Positions 44,906 to 52,916 of a stretch of DNA of 64,000 bases are shown here, piece after piece. Position 1 is the first letter of the stretch; each line of letters starts with the position of its first letter. The translations under genes were made by a program, and so were the position numbers. Source of the stretch: Isosphaeraceae bacterium (GTDB lineage Bacteria > Planctomycetota > Planctomycetia > Isosphaerales > Isosphaeraceae); NCBI GenBank assembly GCA_025356475.1, contig JANXSX010000068.1, positions 18,027 to 82,026 on the forward strand, written 5' to 3'. The notes under the pieces are model-generated. The model had not been told where the DNA came from. It saw only the letters and a list, made by a program, of their open reading frames with translations, and made no database searches.

Positions 44906-45898
44906 TCAAAGTGTCTCGTCGCTGTTCGGCTCAGCCGCGACGCCCTTGAATAACCTCCGGCCTAGATTCTGGTGGAATGGGGTCCAGTTCGACTCTTTGC
45001 TAGGATCGTCGCGGATCTCGCGGACCACGGCGTGGAGCTTGGCGTCGAGATTATCAAGATAGTGAAGGGCAAAGGCCTCTGGAGTCATCGGCACCTTAGG
45101 ACTGCCGAACTCGTAAGTTCCATGGTGGCTGACAATCATGTGCTCGAGTCGGAGGAGCAGTTCGTCCGGGAACGGCTCGCCGGTAAGGTCGGCAACCAGT
45201 GCCACCTTCTCGCGAAGAAGCACAACCCCCATGATCAAATGTCCCACCATCTGACCTCGGTCGGTATAACCAAACGCGCGGTCATACGAGAGTTCATCGA
45301 TCTTACCGACGTCGTGCAGAAAGATCCCCATCATCAGCAGGTCGCGATCGATGTCCGGGTAGAGGTCGCTGATTCGGTCCGCAATCGACATCAAGGTGAC
45401 GACATGCTCAAGAAGTCCGCTGTGATAAGCGTGGTGATTCTTGATCCCTGCGGGAGCCGTGGTGAACTTGCGGACAAACTCTTCATCGATCAGAAAGGTC
45501 TCGGCAAGACCACGAAGGTTGGGGTTGTTCAAACCCATCAGGAACTCGCGCAGCTTTGCAGCGAGCTTGGCGACGTTCTGGTTGCTCTGAGGCAAGAAAT
45601 CTTCGGGCTCAACGCTGCTCGAGTCAATTGACTCGATATGTGAGAGAATAAGCTGAAGTGCTCCCTGGAAGACTTGTGTCTTCCCCTTTACATGCAGGTA
45701 ATCACCCGCGTCGAACATCCGAGCGAGCCCCTCGCTCGCGTTCCAGAGCCGCGCCCCGACGCTGCCCGTTTTGTCGCGAAGTTCCAAATGGAGGTATGGA
45801 TTCCCCTGACGGTTGACCCGAAGCTGCTTATCGGCCACTAGGAATGCGTCGTCGACGCTATCCCCATTGGTCAACTGATTGACATATCGTCGGCTCAT
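44906..45898 (-). CDS. YhaM-type 3'-5' exoribonuclease (OB fold + HD domain)
   Basis: A 330-residue protein. The N-terminal part is an OB-fold nucleic-acid-binding domain (DAFLVADKQLRVNRQGNPYLHLELRD, LHVKGKTQVFQGALQLILS); the C-terminal part is an HD domain with HHAYHSGLLEHVVTLM, FLHDVGK, RLEHMIVSHHG and YLDNLDAKL, the same order as in Bacillus YhaM, which trims RNA from the 3' end in a Mn-dependent way. It stands upstream of rnr on the same strand with 97 bp between, so two 3'-5' exonucleases sit together. Confidence 0.9.
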   Translation of the reverse strand: MSRRYVNQLTNGDSVDDAFLVADKQLRVNRQGNPYLHLELRDKTGSVGARLWNASEGLARMFDAGDYLHVKGKTQVFQGALQLILSHIESIDSSSVEPEDFLPQSNQNVAKLAAKLREFLMGLNNPNLRGLAETFLIDEEFVRKFTTAPAGIKNHHAYHSGLLEHVVTLMSIADRISDLYPDIDRDLLMMGIFLHDVGKIDELSYDRAFGYTDRGQMVGHLIMGVVLLREKVALVADLTGEPFPDELLLRLEHMIVSHHGTYEFGSPKVPMTPEAFALHYLDNLDAKLHAVVREIRDDPSKESNWTPFHQNLGRRLFKGVAAEPNSDETL

Positions 45899-46209
45899 GA
45901 AGGCAGAAACCAGACCGGAGTGGGGCCAGACTTGGCCAGGGATGGCGTCGGGCGAGTGCGCCTGGGTAACCAGGTCAATTAGCCCACAAGAATTGATTGT
46001 AAGGATCGGTTGCCGCCTGGGTCAAGTCGGCCAACCCAGCGAACGGCGGATCTCACGCCGATTCGATGGCGACCTTTGACGATCGAACCGACCTCAGATC
46101 GACCGTGTCGCCCCTTTATCACTGGTGTTTGGACATGGAGAGGGCGCGCGGAGCTGCGGCGAGGGACGGTTGTCGCCTCGCCGCAAAGTCAATCGCTAAC
46201 GCTCGTTCA
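45899..46209. other. Intergenic region
   Basis: A 311-bp space between two genes on the minus strand; it contains the terminator hairpin at 46155..46185. No small gene or repeat noticed. Confidence 0.45.
46155..46185 (-). terminator. Terminator hairpin after the CARDB gene
   Basis: TGCGGCGAGG (46155-46164) pairs perfectly with 46176-46185; an inner GAC/GTC pair extends the stem to a GGTT loop, with one unpaired G. It lies 25 bp past the stop codon. Confidence 0.7.
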
Positions 46210-47610
46210 CTATGTCGTTGTTGCGAACGTCAACGGACCCGAGAGTGAGGAGACGACCGGCTGGTTGATGAACAAACCTTTTCCAGCGATTACGACTAAA
46301 TCCGCCGGGTTACTCTGAGGCCCTGGCCCCACTTGCTGGGAGATCGTCGCGAGAGACGAACCCGTGTTGACTGCAATCGGCTGTCGCTGTTTCCGACCGT
46401 TACCGATCACTGCAGCCCCTTGTCGCCGACCGATTGTCGGGCCGGTCTCACCACCGGCGCTGGCGGTCGACCGGACGCCCGAGGCGGTCGCCGATCCAAG
46501 ACTACCCGCAAGGTTGGTTGTGATAATGGAAATCCCCGGGGTCGTTCCCTGAGTGGTTGACGAAATCGGGAAGGGGAAGGCGGCGATGACAGGAGTTGAG
46601 ATCACTCCGGCCGGGGGGAGACCAGGAACGGTCTTGACCACCTGCGGGAAGTTGAGTGTCGTATGCGCGGAGCCGGGCTTGCCGTACTCGCTCAGCTCGC
46701 GGATCGTATTATTCGGGTCGATCACGACACCAATATAATACTTGCCAGGCTGGGTTGGCACGGTCGCAATGGCACCGCTAATTGTCCGGATGTAAGGCGG
46801 CGGATCAAGATTGACATCGCCAAGCACGAAATTCTTAGTCGGCGTCAGAGCCGAGGCGGGGATATTATCGATGGTATAACGACCAATCACGCTGGCACCG
46901 GTCCCGAACGACTTGTCGAGCGAGGCGACCAGCAGAACCGTCACGGGCCCTTGGGGCGACGTATCAGCCGAACCGACATTGGCGATCCGAATGTTCGGCT
47001 GGATGGTATCGCCGGGCTGGATGGTCGGAGGAACATCCAACGCATAGGTCTTAAGATCGGGGAGGTTCGGCGTGATCTTCACTGGCACCGGCTTGGCGCT
47101 ATTATTGGTCTCATCGATCTCGCGGACCGCCTGTGTGGAGTCGGCGACAAAGATAATAAAGGCGTTATGACCAATCGCTGGATACCGAGACGGTGAGGCC
47201 GGTAGCGTCAGCGTTGCGCTCACCTGGATCGTATTGTTCTGACTGATCGAGGGGATCGCGAGTTGCCCGATAAGGATCGAGTTATTCGCGAGCTTCGGGG
47301 TCGGCGAGAGATAAACATTGACCGTGCTTGGTCCCGCGTCCGCCGAGCTTGGCGAACCTGGAGCCTGATTCAGCGGCTCGATGATCGAGCTGGCTCCCAG
47401 GTTGGTCACTTGGGCCGTGACACCGATCTGGCCACCGTAGGCCGCCGAGGGTCCGGCAAAACCGATCACGCTCAGGTCTGGGAGCGAGTAGCCCAGCGGC
47501 GAGTATGACATCACAAGGCGCTGCTCAAGCGCCTCAACCACGCCGAGACCAACTCTACGACGGGAGCGATCCGTCAATCGGCGGCGACGCCCGGAATCCA
47601 TTGGCAACAC
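46210..47610 (-). CDS. Extracellular CARDB-domain protein
   Basis: A 466-residue surface or secreted protein. It begins with an Arg-rich stretch followed by VEALEQRLVMSYSP, the planctomycete-specific N-terminal motif (LExRxxLS) found in many exported proteins of this phylum. Two CARDB/Ig-like adhesion domains follow: PDLSVIGFAGPSAAYGGQIGVTAQVTNLG with TQAVREIDETNNSA, and PDLKTYALDVPPTIQPGDTIQPNIRIANVG with NNTIRELSEYG. The tail is Ser/Thr/Gly-rich. No enzyme domain. Start is GTG 47610 (GGGAGG upstream); ATG 47601 is an alternative. Confidence 0.82.
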   Translation of the reverse strand: MLPMDSGRRRRLTDRSRRRVGLGVVEALEQRLVMSYSPLGYSLPDLSVIGFAGPSAAYGGQIGVTAQVTNLGASSIIEPLNQAPGSPSSADAGPSTVNVYLSPTPKLANNSILIGQLAIPSISQNNTIQVSATLTLPASPSRYPAIGHNAFIIFVADSTQAVREIDETNNSAKPVPVKITPNLPDLKTYALDVPPTIQPGDTIQPNIRIANVGSADTSPQGPVTVLLVASLDKSFGTGASVIGRYTIDNIPASALTPTKNFVLGDVNLDPPPYIRTISGAIATVPTQPGKYYIGVVIDPNNTIRELSEYGKPGSAHTTLNFPQVVKTVPGLPPAGVISTPVIAAFPFPISSTTQGTTPGISIITTNLAGSLGSATASGVRSTASAGGETGPTIGRRQGAAVIGNGRKQRQPIAVNTGSSLATISQQVGPGPQSNPADLVVIAGKGLFINQPVVSSLSGPLTFATTT

Positions 47611-47968
47611 CTGTCACCTCCCTGCGGACGAGAAAAGGCCGACGACGACCCTATTGCTTCACGCCAAGAATTCCCGCCCGTGTTCGGTTCGCGGAGTCCC
47701 GGCGCTAACTATCCGTCTGTTTCGACCCAAGGACCAACCGAAGTTGGCCCCATTTGTCCAGATCTGCAGCCGCAAGGGCCTGGGATATCGGTCCTGCCCG
47801 AAGCGCCGGAGGTCCGGTCTATCGCAGCCAAACCGATCGTTCCGATCAGACCGATCATCAAGGGGCCGCACCAAGAAATCTAGAGTCTCACCACGAGAAT
47901 ATCGTGAGGATTGTGCCGGTCCCGCGCAGTATAAGGGTTAGAATATCCCACGACGACCGGAGTTGACG
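47611..47968. other. Divergent intergenic region
   Basis: A 358-bp stretch between the CARDB gene and a sigma-factor fragment. No coding signal. It should hold the promoter of the CARDB gene. Confidence 0.4.
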
Positions 47969-48085
47969 ATGGAGCTGGCAGGTCTGGCCGATCTTGGCAC
48001 ACGCTTCGATTCGGGAACCCTGAGCGGGCTCGACGACGAGGCCCTGGTCGATCGATTCGTCGCGAAAGGCGATCAAGCCGCGTTC
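47969..48085 (+). pseudogene. Truncated ECF-type sigma factor start
   Basis: From ATG 47969 the frame reads MELAGLADLGTRFD, then LSGLDDEALVDRFVAKGDQAAF, the usual start of ECF sigma factors in Isosphaeraceae (xxDxELVxRFVxxGDxAAF) that should continue with EALVxRHGPMVLGVC. Instead the sequence after codon 39 (48086 on) is unrelated and runs antisense into the YHYH gene end. The gene is cut off; the rest is missing from this window. Confidence 0.7.
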
Positions 48086-48165
48086 CCAGGCGTCGCGATC
48101 ATTCCACGCTTACTCGAAACCCCTTCCGCAAACATGGCGGTCTTGGCCCCTGAGACTTCGCGCTC

Positions 48166-50181
48166 TTATCGCTCGTATTGGTATGTCAACGTCTTTTGGC
48201 CGAGCTTGACCTTATCCATGGCTTTGAGTAATTCGGCTCGGGTCGCTTGGTTGCGAGCGAGAGTCAACTCTTGCGAGAGCGCATAAAGAGTGATGTGGTA
48301 CGTCTTCAAACCCGGCCCTTGCGAGCACATCGGGTCGTAGCCCGTTCGGCGTTTGTCGTTGAGTCCATCAACCCCAATTCCTTTGGCGTTTCGCGGCAGG
48401 CCGGCAACATTCCTCGGAATGTTATAGACGACCCAATACGACTTGATTCCACCGCCAGGAGGGACGTGCCAGACGCTGAGGGCGAAACTTTTCGTCCCGA
48501 TAGGTGCCTCCTTCCACTCGAGCGGGGGCGAAACGCCGGCACCATCACAAGTAAATTCAACCGGATATTTCTCCCCAACCTTGAAAGCGGGGCTCGACAC
48601 GACCAACGGGCCGAAGTCGTTGAGCGGAAGTGATGGTTCCGCGTCTCTCGCGCTGAGTGGACGTTGAGGTTGATCTACTCCCTTAGAGGCGGGGGGCTCG
48701 TTGTTAGACGCGACAGGGCGAAGTTCCTCTTCGGAAAGTCGTCCGTCCTTGTCACGATCAAGCAGAAGTAGCGATCGGGAGGCCGCAGCGATCTCGTCCA
48801 CAGAGAGGTCGCCATCCTTGTTCTGGTCTAGGGCCGTCATCAACGAGAATTTGAGAGCACGACCCCTTGTTTCCTGCTGTCCAGGCGCCCGATCGTCGTC
48901 TTGCTTGGGAGGTTCGTCACCAGGTCTGGGCGGTCGAGGACCGCCGCCTCCGCCTTCCGGACGATTCCCAGGCCCAGATCCTCGCCGCTGATAGGTCTCC
49001 GTCGTGGTCTTACCACTTCCATCGATATATTTAAAGTCTGCAGATCCGTTCTGGGCAAGCTTATAGTTGACCATATTCTTTTGACCGCGCACCTCGTAAG
49101 TCAGGCTAGAGCCGCCGTCCTGAAGGCTACGAAAGTCGGTGATGCGTGCCCCTCGGAGTGGTGACATTGCCTGGCGGATTGGCTCGGCCCGGGGCTGGGG
49201 ATCGACCTGGCCGCCTCGTTCCGTCACTTCGCCATGGAAGCCGCCGTTGAGGTATGGATATGTCTTCGAGGCGTGGTAGTGATAGCGCATCTGGTCGTCT
49301 GCGTGCCCGTTGAGAGCGTCGAGTCGCTTGAGCTTGGAACCATCGGGCTCGTCGTAACCGTAAATCGGATAACCGTCGAGCGCAACAGCGATCGGTAATC
49401 CCTTTCCCACGGTCTTCTCCAGATGCACTGGCGCAATGTGATAATGATAGTCATCAGCTCGACCACAGTGGCCACCGAACTCGTCGAGTTCACCAATCTT
49501 GTAAGAGTCTTCGCCTCGATTGTTCAGCGGGTTGAAAATGGGAACGCCGTTCGGGGCGAGCGCGATGGCCCCTCGAAGGAAGTGATTCTTCGCCGACATT
49601 GGGTTCTTAGCGGGAACGGGGTGGAGGGGGATCCGCCAAGCATTGTCGCCGAAGTATGACTGTGGCAATGGCACCTGCTGCTGCCAGTTCGTGATGCCCA
49701 CCATCATCTGATGGTCGGGGATTCCATTCGACTCAACAAAGAAAAAGTCCTTGTCCCAGCGCAGTTTGACCTTTCCGTCAAAGGGCTGGAACGACGCGAG
49801 GATCTCGGGCACCTGCCGCGTATTTCCTTCGGGGGGTACATCAACCTTCTGAGAGACGAAAGTGATTCTAGGCTTGGTGTTGATGCCGACGATCGCATCC
49901 ACGCGATTCTGGACCCATAAACGGTCTTCATGACTGAGTTCTTCCAATTTGATCTCGAACAGTTCTCCAGAGTGCTTACGGATCTGGACCGATGTACCCT
50001 TCATGGCCAGGAAGGAGCCTTCAACCTGATGGTGGCCAGCGGAATCCGTCCAGGTGCGCTCACTCCGCATCTGCCCCACGTCATGGCCCTCATCGTGATG
50101 ACCGTCGTGAGCCAGGACAAGTCCCGAGCCGCTCAATCCCAAGAAAACAGTTGCTATTATAATACACCGACTTGACATCAT
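48166..50181 (-). CDS. Exported SHD1-YHYH-EF-hand-PEBP fusion protein
   Basis: A 671-residue exported protein made of several unusual modules. Signal peptide MMSSRCIIIATVFLGLSGSGLVLA, then a His-rich metal-looking segment (HDGHHDEGHD, residues 25-34), an SHD1-like domain (RTWTDSAGHHQVEGSFLAM to EELSHEDRLWV, 42-90), a YHYH domain (ADDYHYHIAP at 243-251 and RYHYHAS at 299-305), two EF-hands (DQNKDGDLSVDE 452-463, DRDKDGRLSEEE 475-486) and a YbhB/PEBP-like domain (AFKVGEKYPVEFTCDG..., WHVPPGGGIKSYWVVYNIP, 525-671). Gly/Pro-rich linker at 400-430. GGAG precedes ATG 50181. It probably acts outside the cytoplasm; role unknown. Confidence 0.85.
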   Translation of the reverse strand: MMSSRCIIIATVFLGLSGSGLVLAHDGHHDEGHDVGQMRSERTWTDSAGHHQVEGSFLAMKGTSVQIRKHSGELFEIKLEELSHEDRLWVQNRVDAIVGINTKPRITFVSQKVDVPPEGNTRQVPEILASFQPFDGKVKLRWDKDFFFVESNGIPDHQMMVGITNWQQQVPLPQSYFGDNAWRIPLHPVPAKNPMSAKNHFLRGAIALAPNGVPIFNPLNNRGEDSYKIGELDEFGGHCGRADDYHYHIAPVHLEKTVGKGLPIAVALDGYPIYGYDEPDGSKLKRLDALNGHADDQMRYHYHASKTYPYLNGGFHGEVTERGGQVDPQPRAEPIRQAMSPLRGARITDFRSLQDGGSSLTYEVRGQKNMVNYKLAQNGSADFKYIDGSGKTTTETYQRRGSGPGNRPEGGGGGPRPPRPGDEPPKQDDDRAPGQQETRGRALKFSLMTALDQNKDGDLSVDEIAAASRSLLLLDRDKDGRLSEEELRPVASNNEPPASKGVDQPQRPLSARDAEPSLPLNDFGPLVVSSPAFKVGEKYPVEFTCDGAGVSPPLEWKEAPIGTKSFALSVWHVPPGGGIKSYWVVYNIPRNVAGLPRNAKGIGVDGLNDKRRTGYDPMCSQGPGLKTYHITLYALSQELTLARNQATRAELLKAMDKVKLGQKTLTYQYER

Positions 50182-50836
50182 CTTTGCTCCGAGCGACTTA
50201 CCTGTCGATGAACCCGACCGCGACACTGACGATTGAACCGAAAAATGAACGCGTGTGTTTACACGCATCAAAATAAACGATATTCCGCTTTCAGCCCGAG
50301 GATGGGTTCTCACGAGCGCTTTCAGATGACCGGGGTTGCGTGAGGTCGGCTCGATCAAGTACGAAGCTTGTCCAATACGTTGAGAGGTATCGCTGTCCAA
50401 AAACGGCTCAATTCGCAAATCTTTATGGGTAACACAGCTCATACTCAACCAAAATGCTTCGCAAGGCGCTTCACCCGGACCTGGGTGGGGTAGGAATCCC
50501 CTGATCGTTGCTTTGGTGTCCAGTGTCATTCATCGCTGAAGGAAAGCCCCAGGTCGAGTATGCACACGGCGGATCACCCCCAAATCCGCTTGCTTCATCC
50601 CTGAGAAACTCGATGCAGAATGATGCGAGCTTCCGACGAGTGAGAAAGATACTGCCGTAGAAGGAGTTCGACGCCGCCCTCGATCCGTGTGCGAATCTAC
50701 CAAGTGGTGTTCTTCAGACTCGATCTGCTTCGGGTAAATTGGAAGTTTAGCCTTAGCTGAAACACGGACAGGCCTGAGTCTCGCCGATTCAATTGACGAG
50801 ATCAGGCCTGAATGGGTCATCGAAGAGTTTCGTTGA
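50182..50836. other. 655-bp stretch without a gene
   Basis: Between the YHYH gene and the glycine-zipper gene. A minus-strand frame of 111 codons has no family features and no ribosome-binding site. A short GCGTGT/ACACGC hairpin lies near 50256, and the terminator at 50769..50810 closes the upstream gene. Otherwise nothing seen. Confidence 0.5.
50769..50810 (-). terminator. Terminator hairpin after the glycine-zipper gene
   Basis: CAGGCCTGA-g-TCTCG pairs with CGAGATCAGGCCTG (one bulged base), 14 bp in all around a 13-base loop, starting 27 bp past the stop of the glycine-zipper gene. Confidence 0.75.
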
Positions 50837-51328
50837 TCAACGATTGTCGAATCGGGTCCAGGCATCCTGAACTGCAGGTCTGGCCTTGTCCCAATCGTGG
50901 GTCGAGTGCAACCTAGAGGTGCCCCAGCCCGACTTCAAATCGCTTTCAATTTGGGCGAAGGTCTTGCCCTGATGCTTCCTACGCGCCTCCCAGCCATAGC
51001 GGTAGGCGGGCTGGTAGACTTCGTACGTCTCGCCTTTGTTGACGTAAGGACGTGTATGATAGGTCCCACGCCAGTAGGTGTCTTCCACGGTCGGGTCGAT
51101 TGACTCGGCAACTCCCTTACCCGCGAGACCGCCGGCAATGGAACCCGCGACAACGCCGATGACCGCGCCGACGGGGCCAGCCACAGCTCCGATCGCACCA
51201 CCGGCCAGGCCACCGGTCGCAGCACCGGCCCCGACACCAGCCGGGTGCGCGCCCGCTTCGCCAGTTATCGGATCGCGGTTGGCGTCTCTGGCTTCTTGGG
51301 TCACTTCAGCGCTCTTTTGGGTAGACAT
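50837..51328 (-). CDS. Glycine-zipper stress-type protein
   Basis: A 163-residue protein with a long Gly/Ala zipper (AGVGAGAATGGLAGGAIGAV, then AGPVGAVIGVVAGSIAGGLAG; residues about 30-75), which would insert in or across a membrane, and a charged C-terminal half (YHTRPYVNKGETYEVYQPAYRYGWEARRKHQGK, WDKARPAVQDAWTRF). The C-terminal part resembles stress-related proteins of unknown role found in many bacteria. AAGGAGAATTCC precedes ATG 51328, so the start is well fixed. It overlaps the end of the truncated HD gene by 23 bases. Confidence 0.75.
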   Translation of the reverse strand: MSTQKSAEVTQEARDANRDPITGEAGAHPAGVGAGAATGGLAGGAIGAVAGPVGAVIGVVAGSIAGGLAGKGVAESIDPTVEDTYWRGTYHTRPYVNKGETYEVYQPAYRYGWEARRKHQGKTFAQIESDLKSGWGTSRLHSTHDWDKARPAVQDAWTRFDNR

Positions 51329-51926
51329 GGAATTCTCCTTGGTTGTTGAAACCACACTCGTCCGGAAACTCGTCTCTCCTGAAACGCAACTCTTGGGCCA
51401 TTCGGAGATCTTCCCTCGGAGTCGCTCCAGAATTTGGTAAGACAGCCTCGCCCTCGTTCTTGCGGTTTCTGGAATCAATCAATTCTGCAACCGTACGAGG
51501 CAGTGACCGATCCACTTTCTTTAAAACCATGTGAATAGATGTCTCTTCATCGAGAATAATCGCTTTCGACCACTCTTCATGATGGACACCCAGACATGGC
51601 TCAAACAAGTGAGAATACGGGCCGTGCCCAACATCATGAATCAGAGCAGCAGCAAAGAGAGGCGCTCGACCACGGTTCGTTTCTTCATCGTCGCTGATTT
51701 GCTCGAGGTGCTGATATGCCTGCTGCATCAAATGCAACACGCCCAAGCTGTGGGCAAGCCGGTTATGATCGGCACCAGGATAGGTGAGATAGCTGACACC
51801 GAGCTGGTGGATGCGTCGAAGCCGCTGAACCTCGGGGCAATCAAGGAGATCGAGCAGCCACTTGTCTTTGCTTCGATCTATGCTGATGTAGTTATATAGT
51901 GGATCTCGGAAAATCTTCGAGGACAT
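51306..51926 (-). pseudogene. HD-domain phosphohydrolase (YwfO-like), 3'-truncated
   Basis: Starting at ATG 51926 the frame encodes SSKIFRDPLYNYISIDRSKDKWLLDLLDCPEVQRLRRIHQLG with H(LAHSLG)...HD (ALIHDVGHGPYSHLFE) and the HHEEWSKAIIL segment, the N-terminal half of dGTPase-like HD proteins such as Bacillus YwfO (about 430 residues). Only 206 residues remain, and the homology stops after LPRTVAELID (about residue 155): the segment that holds the fourth metal-ligand Asp (normally in SSQxDxDRxDYL) is missing. The last ~50 residues look unrelated and run into the next gene. Either a pseudogene or a reduced protein. Confidence 0.7.
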
Positions 51927-51939
51927 TTCTGCCCCCCGA

Positions 51940-52458
51940 TCAGGCGATATACTGACGCGCCAATTTATCGGCTTGTAACACGTCCGCACTCCCGGGCGTC
52001 AGCCCCTTGAACTGACACATCTTTTCGATTGCAACCGACCACTCGTGGCCCTGCTCGCGAAAGAAGACGGTCGTCGAAGCGAACTCGAGGTTTCTCAAAT
52101 CCGCCTGAACAAGACGAACGGCCGATGCTCGAAACGTCTCCATCTGATCGGCAATCATCTTGCCGTGGGGAGTCGATTCGAAAGCAGCGATCGTCCTTTT
52201 GGCATCTTCATCAATGGAGTAGGAGTATCGCTGACCAACCTGAGTGAGCCCGGCTGTCTCAACCAGCAAGTGCGCCTGAACCATCTCGTCCGTGAGCCGG
52301 GCTACGTCCTGTGAATAGGGTCCGTAGTGATGAAGTGTGTATTCCGCTTCCAGAGGGCAGCCCTCCACCTGAAGAAGATAAACCACCTTTTGCATCCGCT
52401 TACGAGTATCGAGCGTGCCCGCCCATTCCACAATCTTGGCAAGCTGGTAGCGGTTCAT
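51940..52458 (-). CDS. YwgA-like protein paired with the HD hydrolase
   Basis: A 172-residue protein. The N-terminal half (RMQKVVYLLQVEGCPLEAEYTLHHYGPYSQDVARLTDEM) has the pattern of Panacea/YwgA-type proteins, in which a winged-helix-like unit sees KxxYLLQ and HHxGPYS. In Bacillus ywgA and the HD gene ywfO lie side by side; here the two are 13 bp apart on the same strand, so the pair is conserved. Function of the pair is unknown. ATG 52458 (GGGAG seven bases upstream) is chosen. Confidence 0.7.
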   Translation of the reverse strand: MNRYQLAKIVEWAGTLDTRKRMQKVVYLLQVEGCPLEAEYTLHHYGPYSQDVARLTDEMVQAHLLVETAGLTQVGQRYSYSIDEDAKRTIAAFESTPHGKMIADQMETFRASAVRLVQADLRNLEFASTTVFFREQGHEWSVAIEKMCQFKGLTPGSADVLQADKLARQYIA

Positions 52459-52473
52459 CTGATTTCTCCCCAT

Positions 52474-52916
52474 ATTCGTTGTCAACCTGACTCCCGCCTT
52501 CATCGAGGGAGGCCAAGTTACGAGAATCTGAAGCCAAGAAGAGTCACAAGCTTGCCGCACTTTAATGTACGTTAGTATACAGCGCATTTCGTATGCGTCA
52601 AGGGGGTGCCCCACTCGATTTTGGCAGATGTAACCCCTTGACCTGGAACGGACTCAAGCCACAGGCCCTCGATTCCAGGCGAATCCCGCCGGAGGAGCGG
52701 CTGAAGCCTCTTACGGGATACCTGGGGAACCCGGCGGAAATGCCAGATCTGCCAAAATCGAGTGGGGCACCCCGTCAAGGCGGTCCCGAGTCCCGAGTGA
52801 CTTTAGGTCATCGACTCGATCTCGCAAACGCTCCCCGGTGGGCAAACTTGGGAATTCTGGTAGACTTATGCCCTACGTTCCGGGCCGGGTCTGGTTCCGG
52901 GCTCTCTGGACGGTCG
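52474..52916. other. Intergenic region carrying a MITE-like element
   Basis: A 443-bp stretch between the divergent YwgA-like gene and proS. The proS frame is open upstream to 52593 but this is only because the element lacks stops in that frame. It holds the element described at 52597..52780. Confidence 0.6.
52597..52780. mobile_element. MITE-like element with 27-bp perfect terminal inverted repeats
   Basis: 52603-52629 and 52747-52773 are perfect inverted repeats of 27 bp. They enclose about 117 bp with further structure (CCTGGAA...TTCCAGG). The flanks are direct repeats GTCAAGG at 52597-52603 and 52774-52780, i.e. a 7-bp (or 6-bp) target-site duplication sharing the terminal G. There is no transposase frame. 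This is the structure of a non-autonomous DNA transposon. Confidence 0.8.

Noticed and set aside
50530..50865. 111-codon minus-strand frame
   Set aside because: It runs through a terminator hairpin and has no start signal or recognisable domain.
52593..52916. 108-codon N-terminal extension of proS
   Set aside because: It reads through the MITE-like element and contains repeat-derived sequence; the class II synthetase homology starts at 52917.
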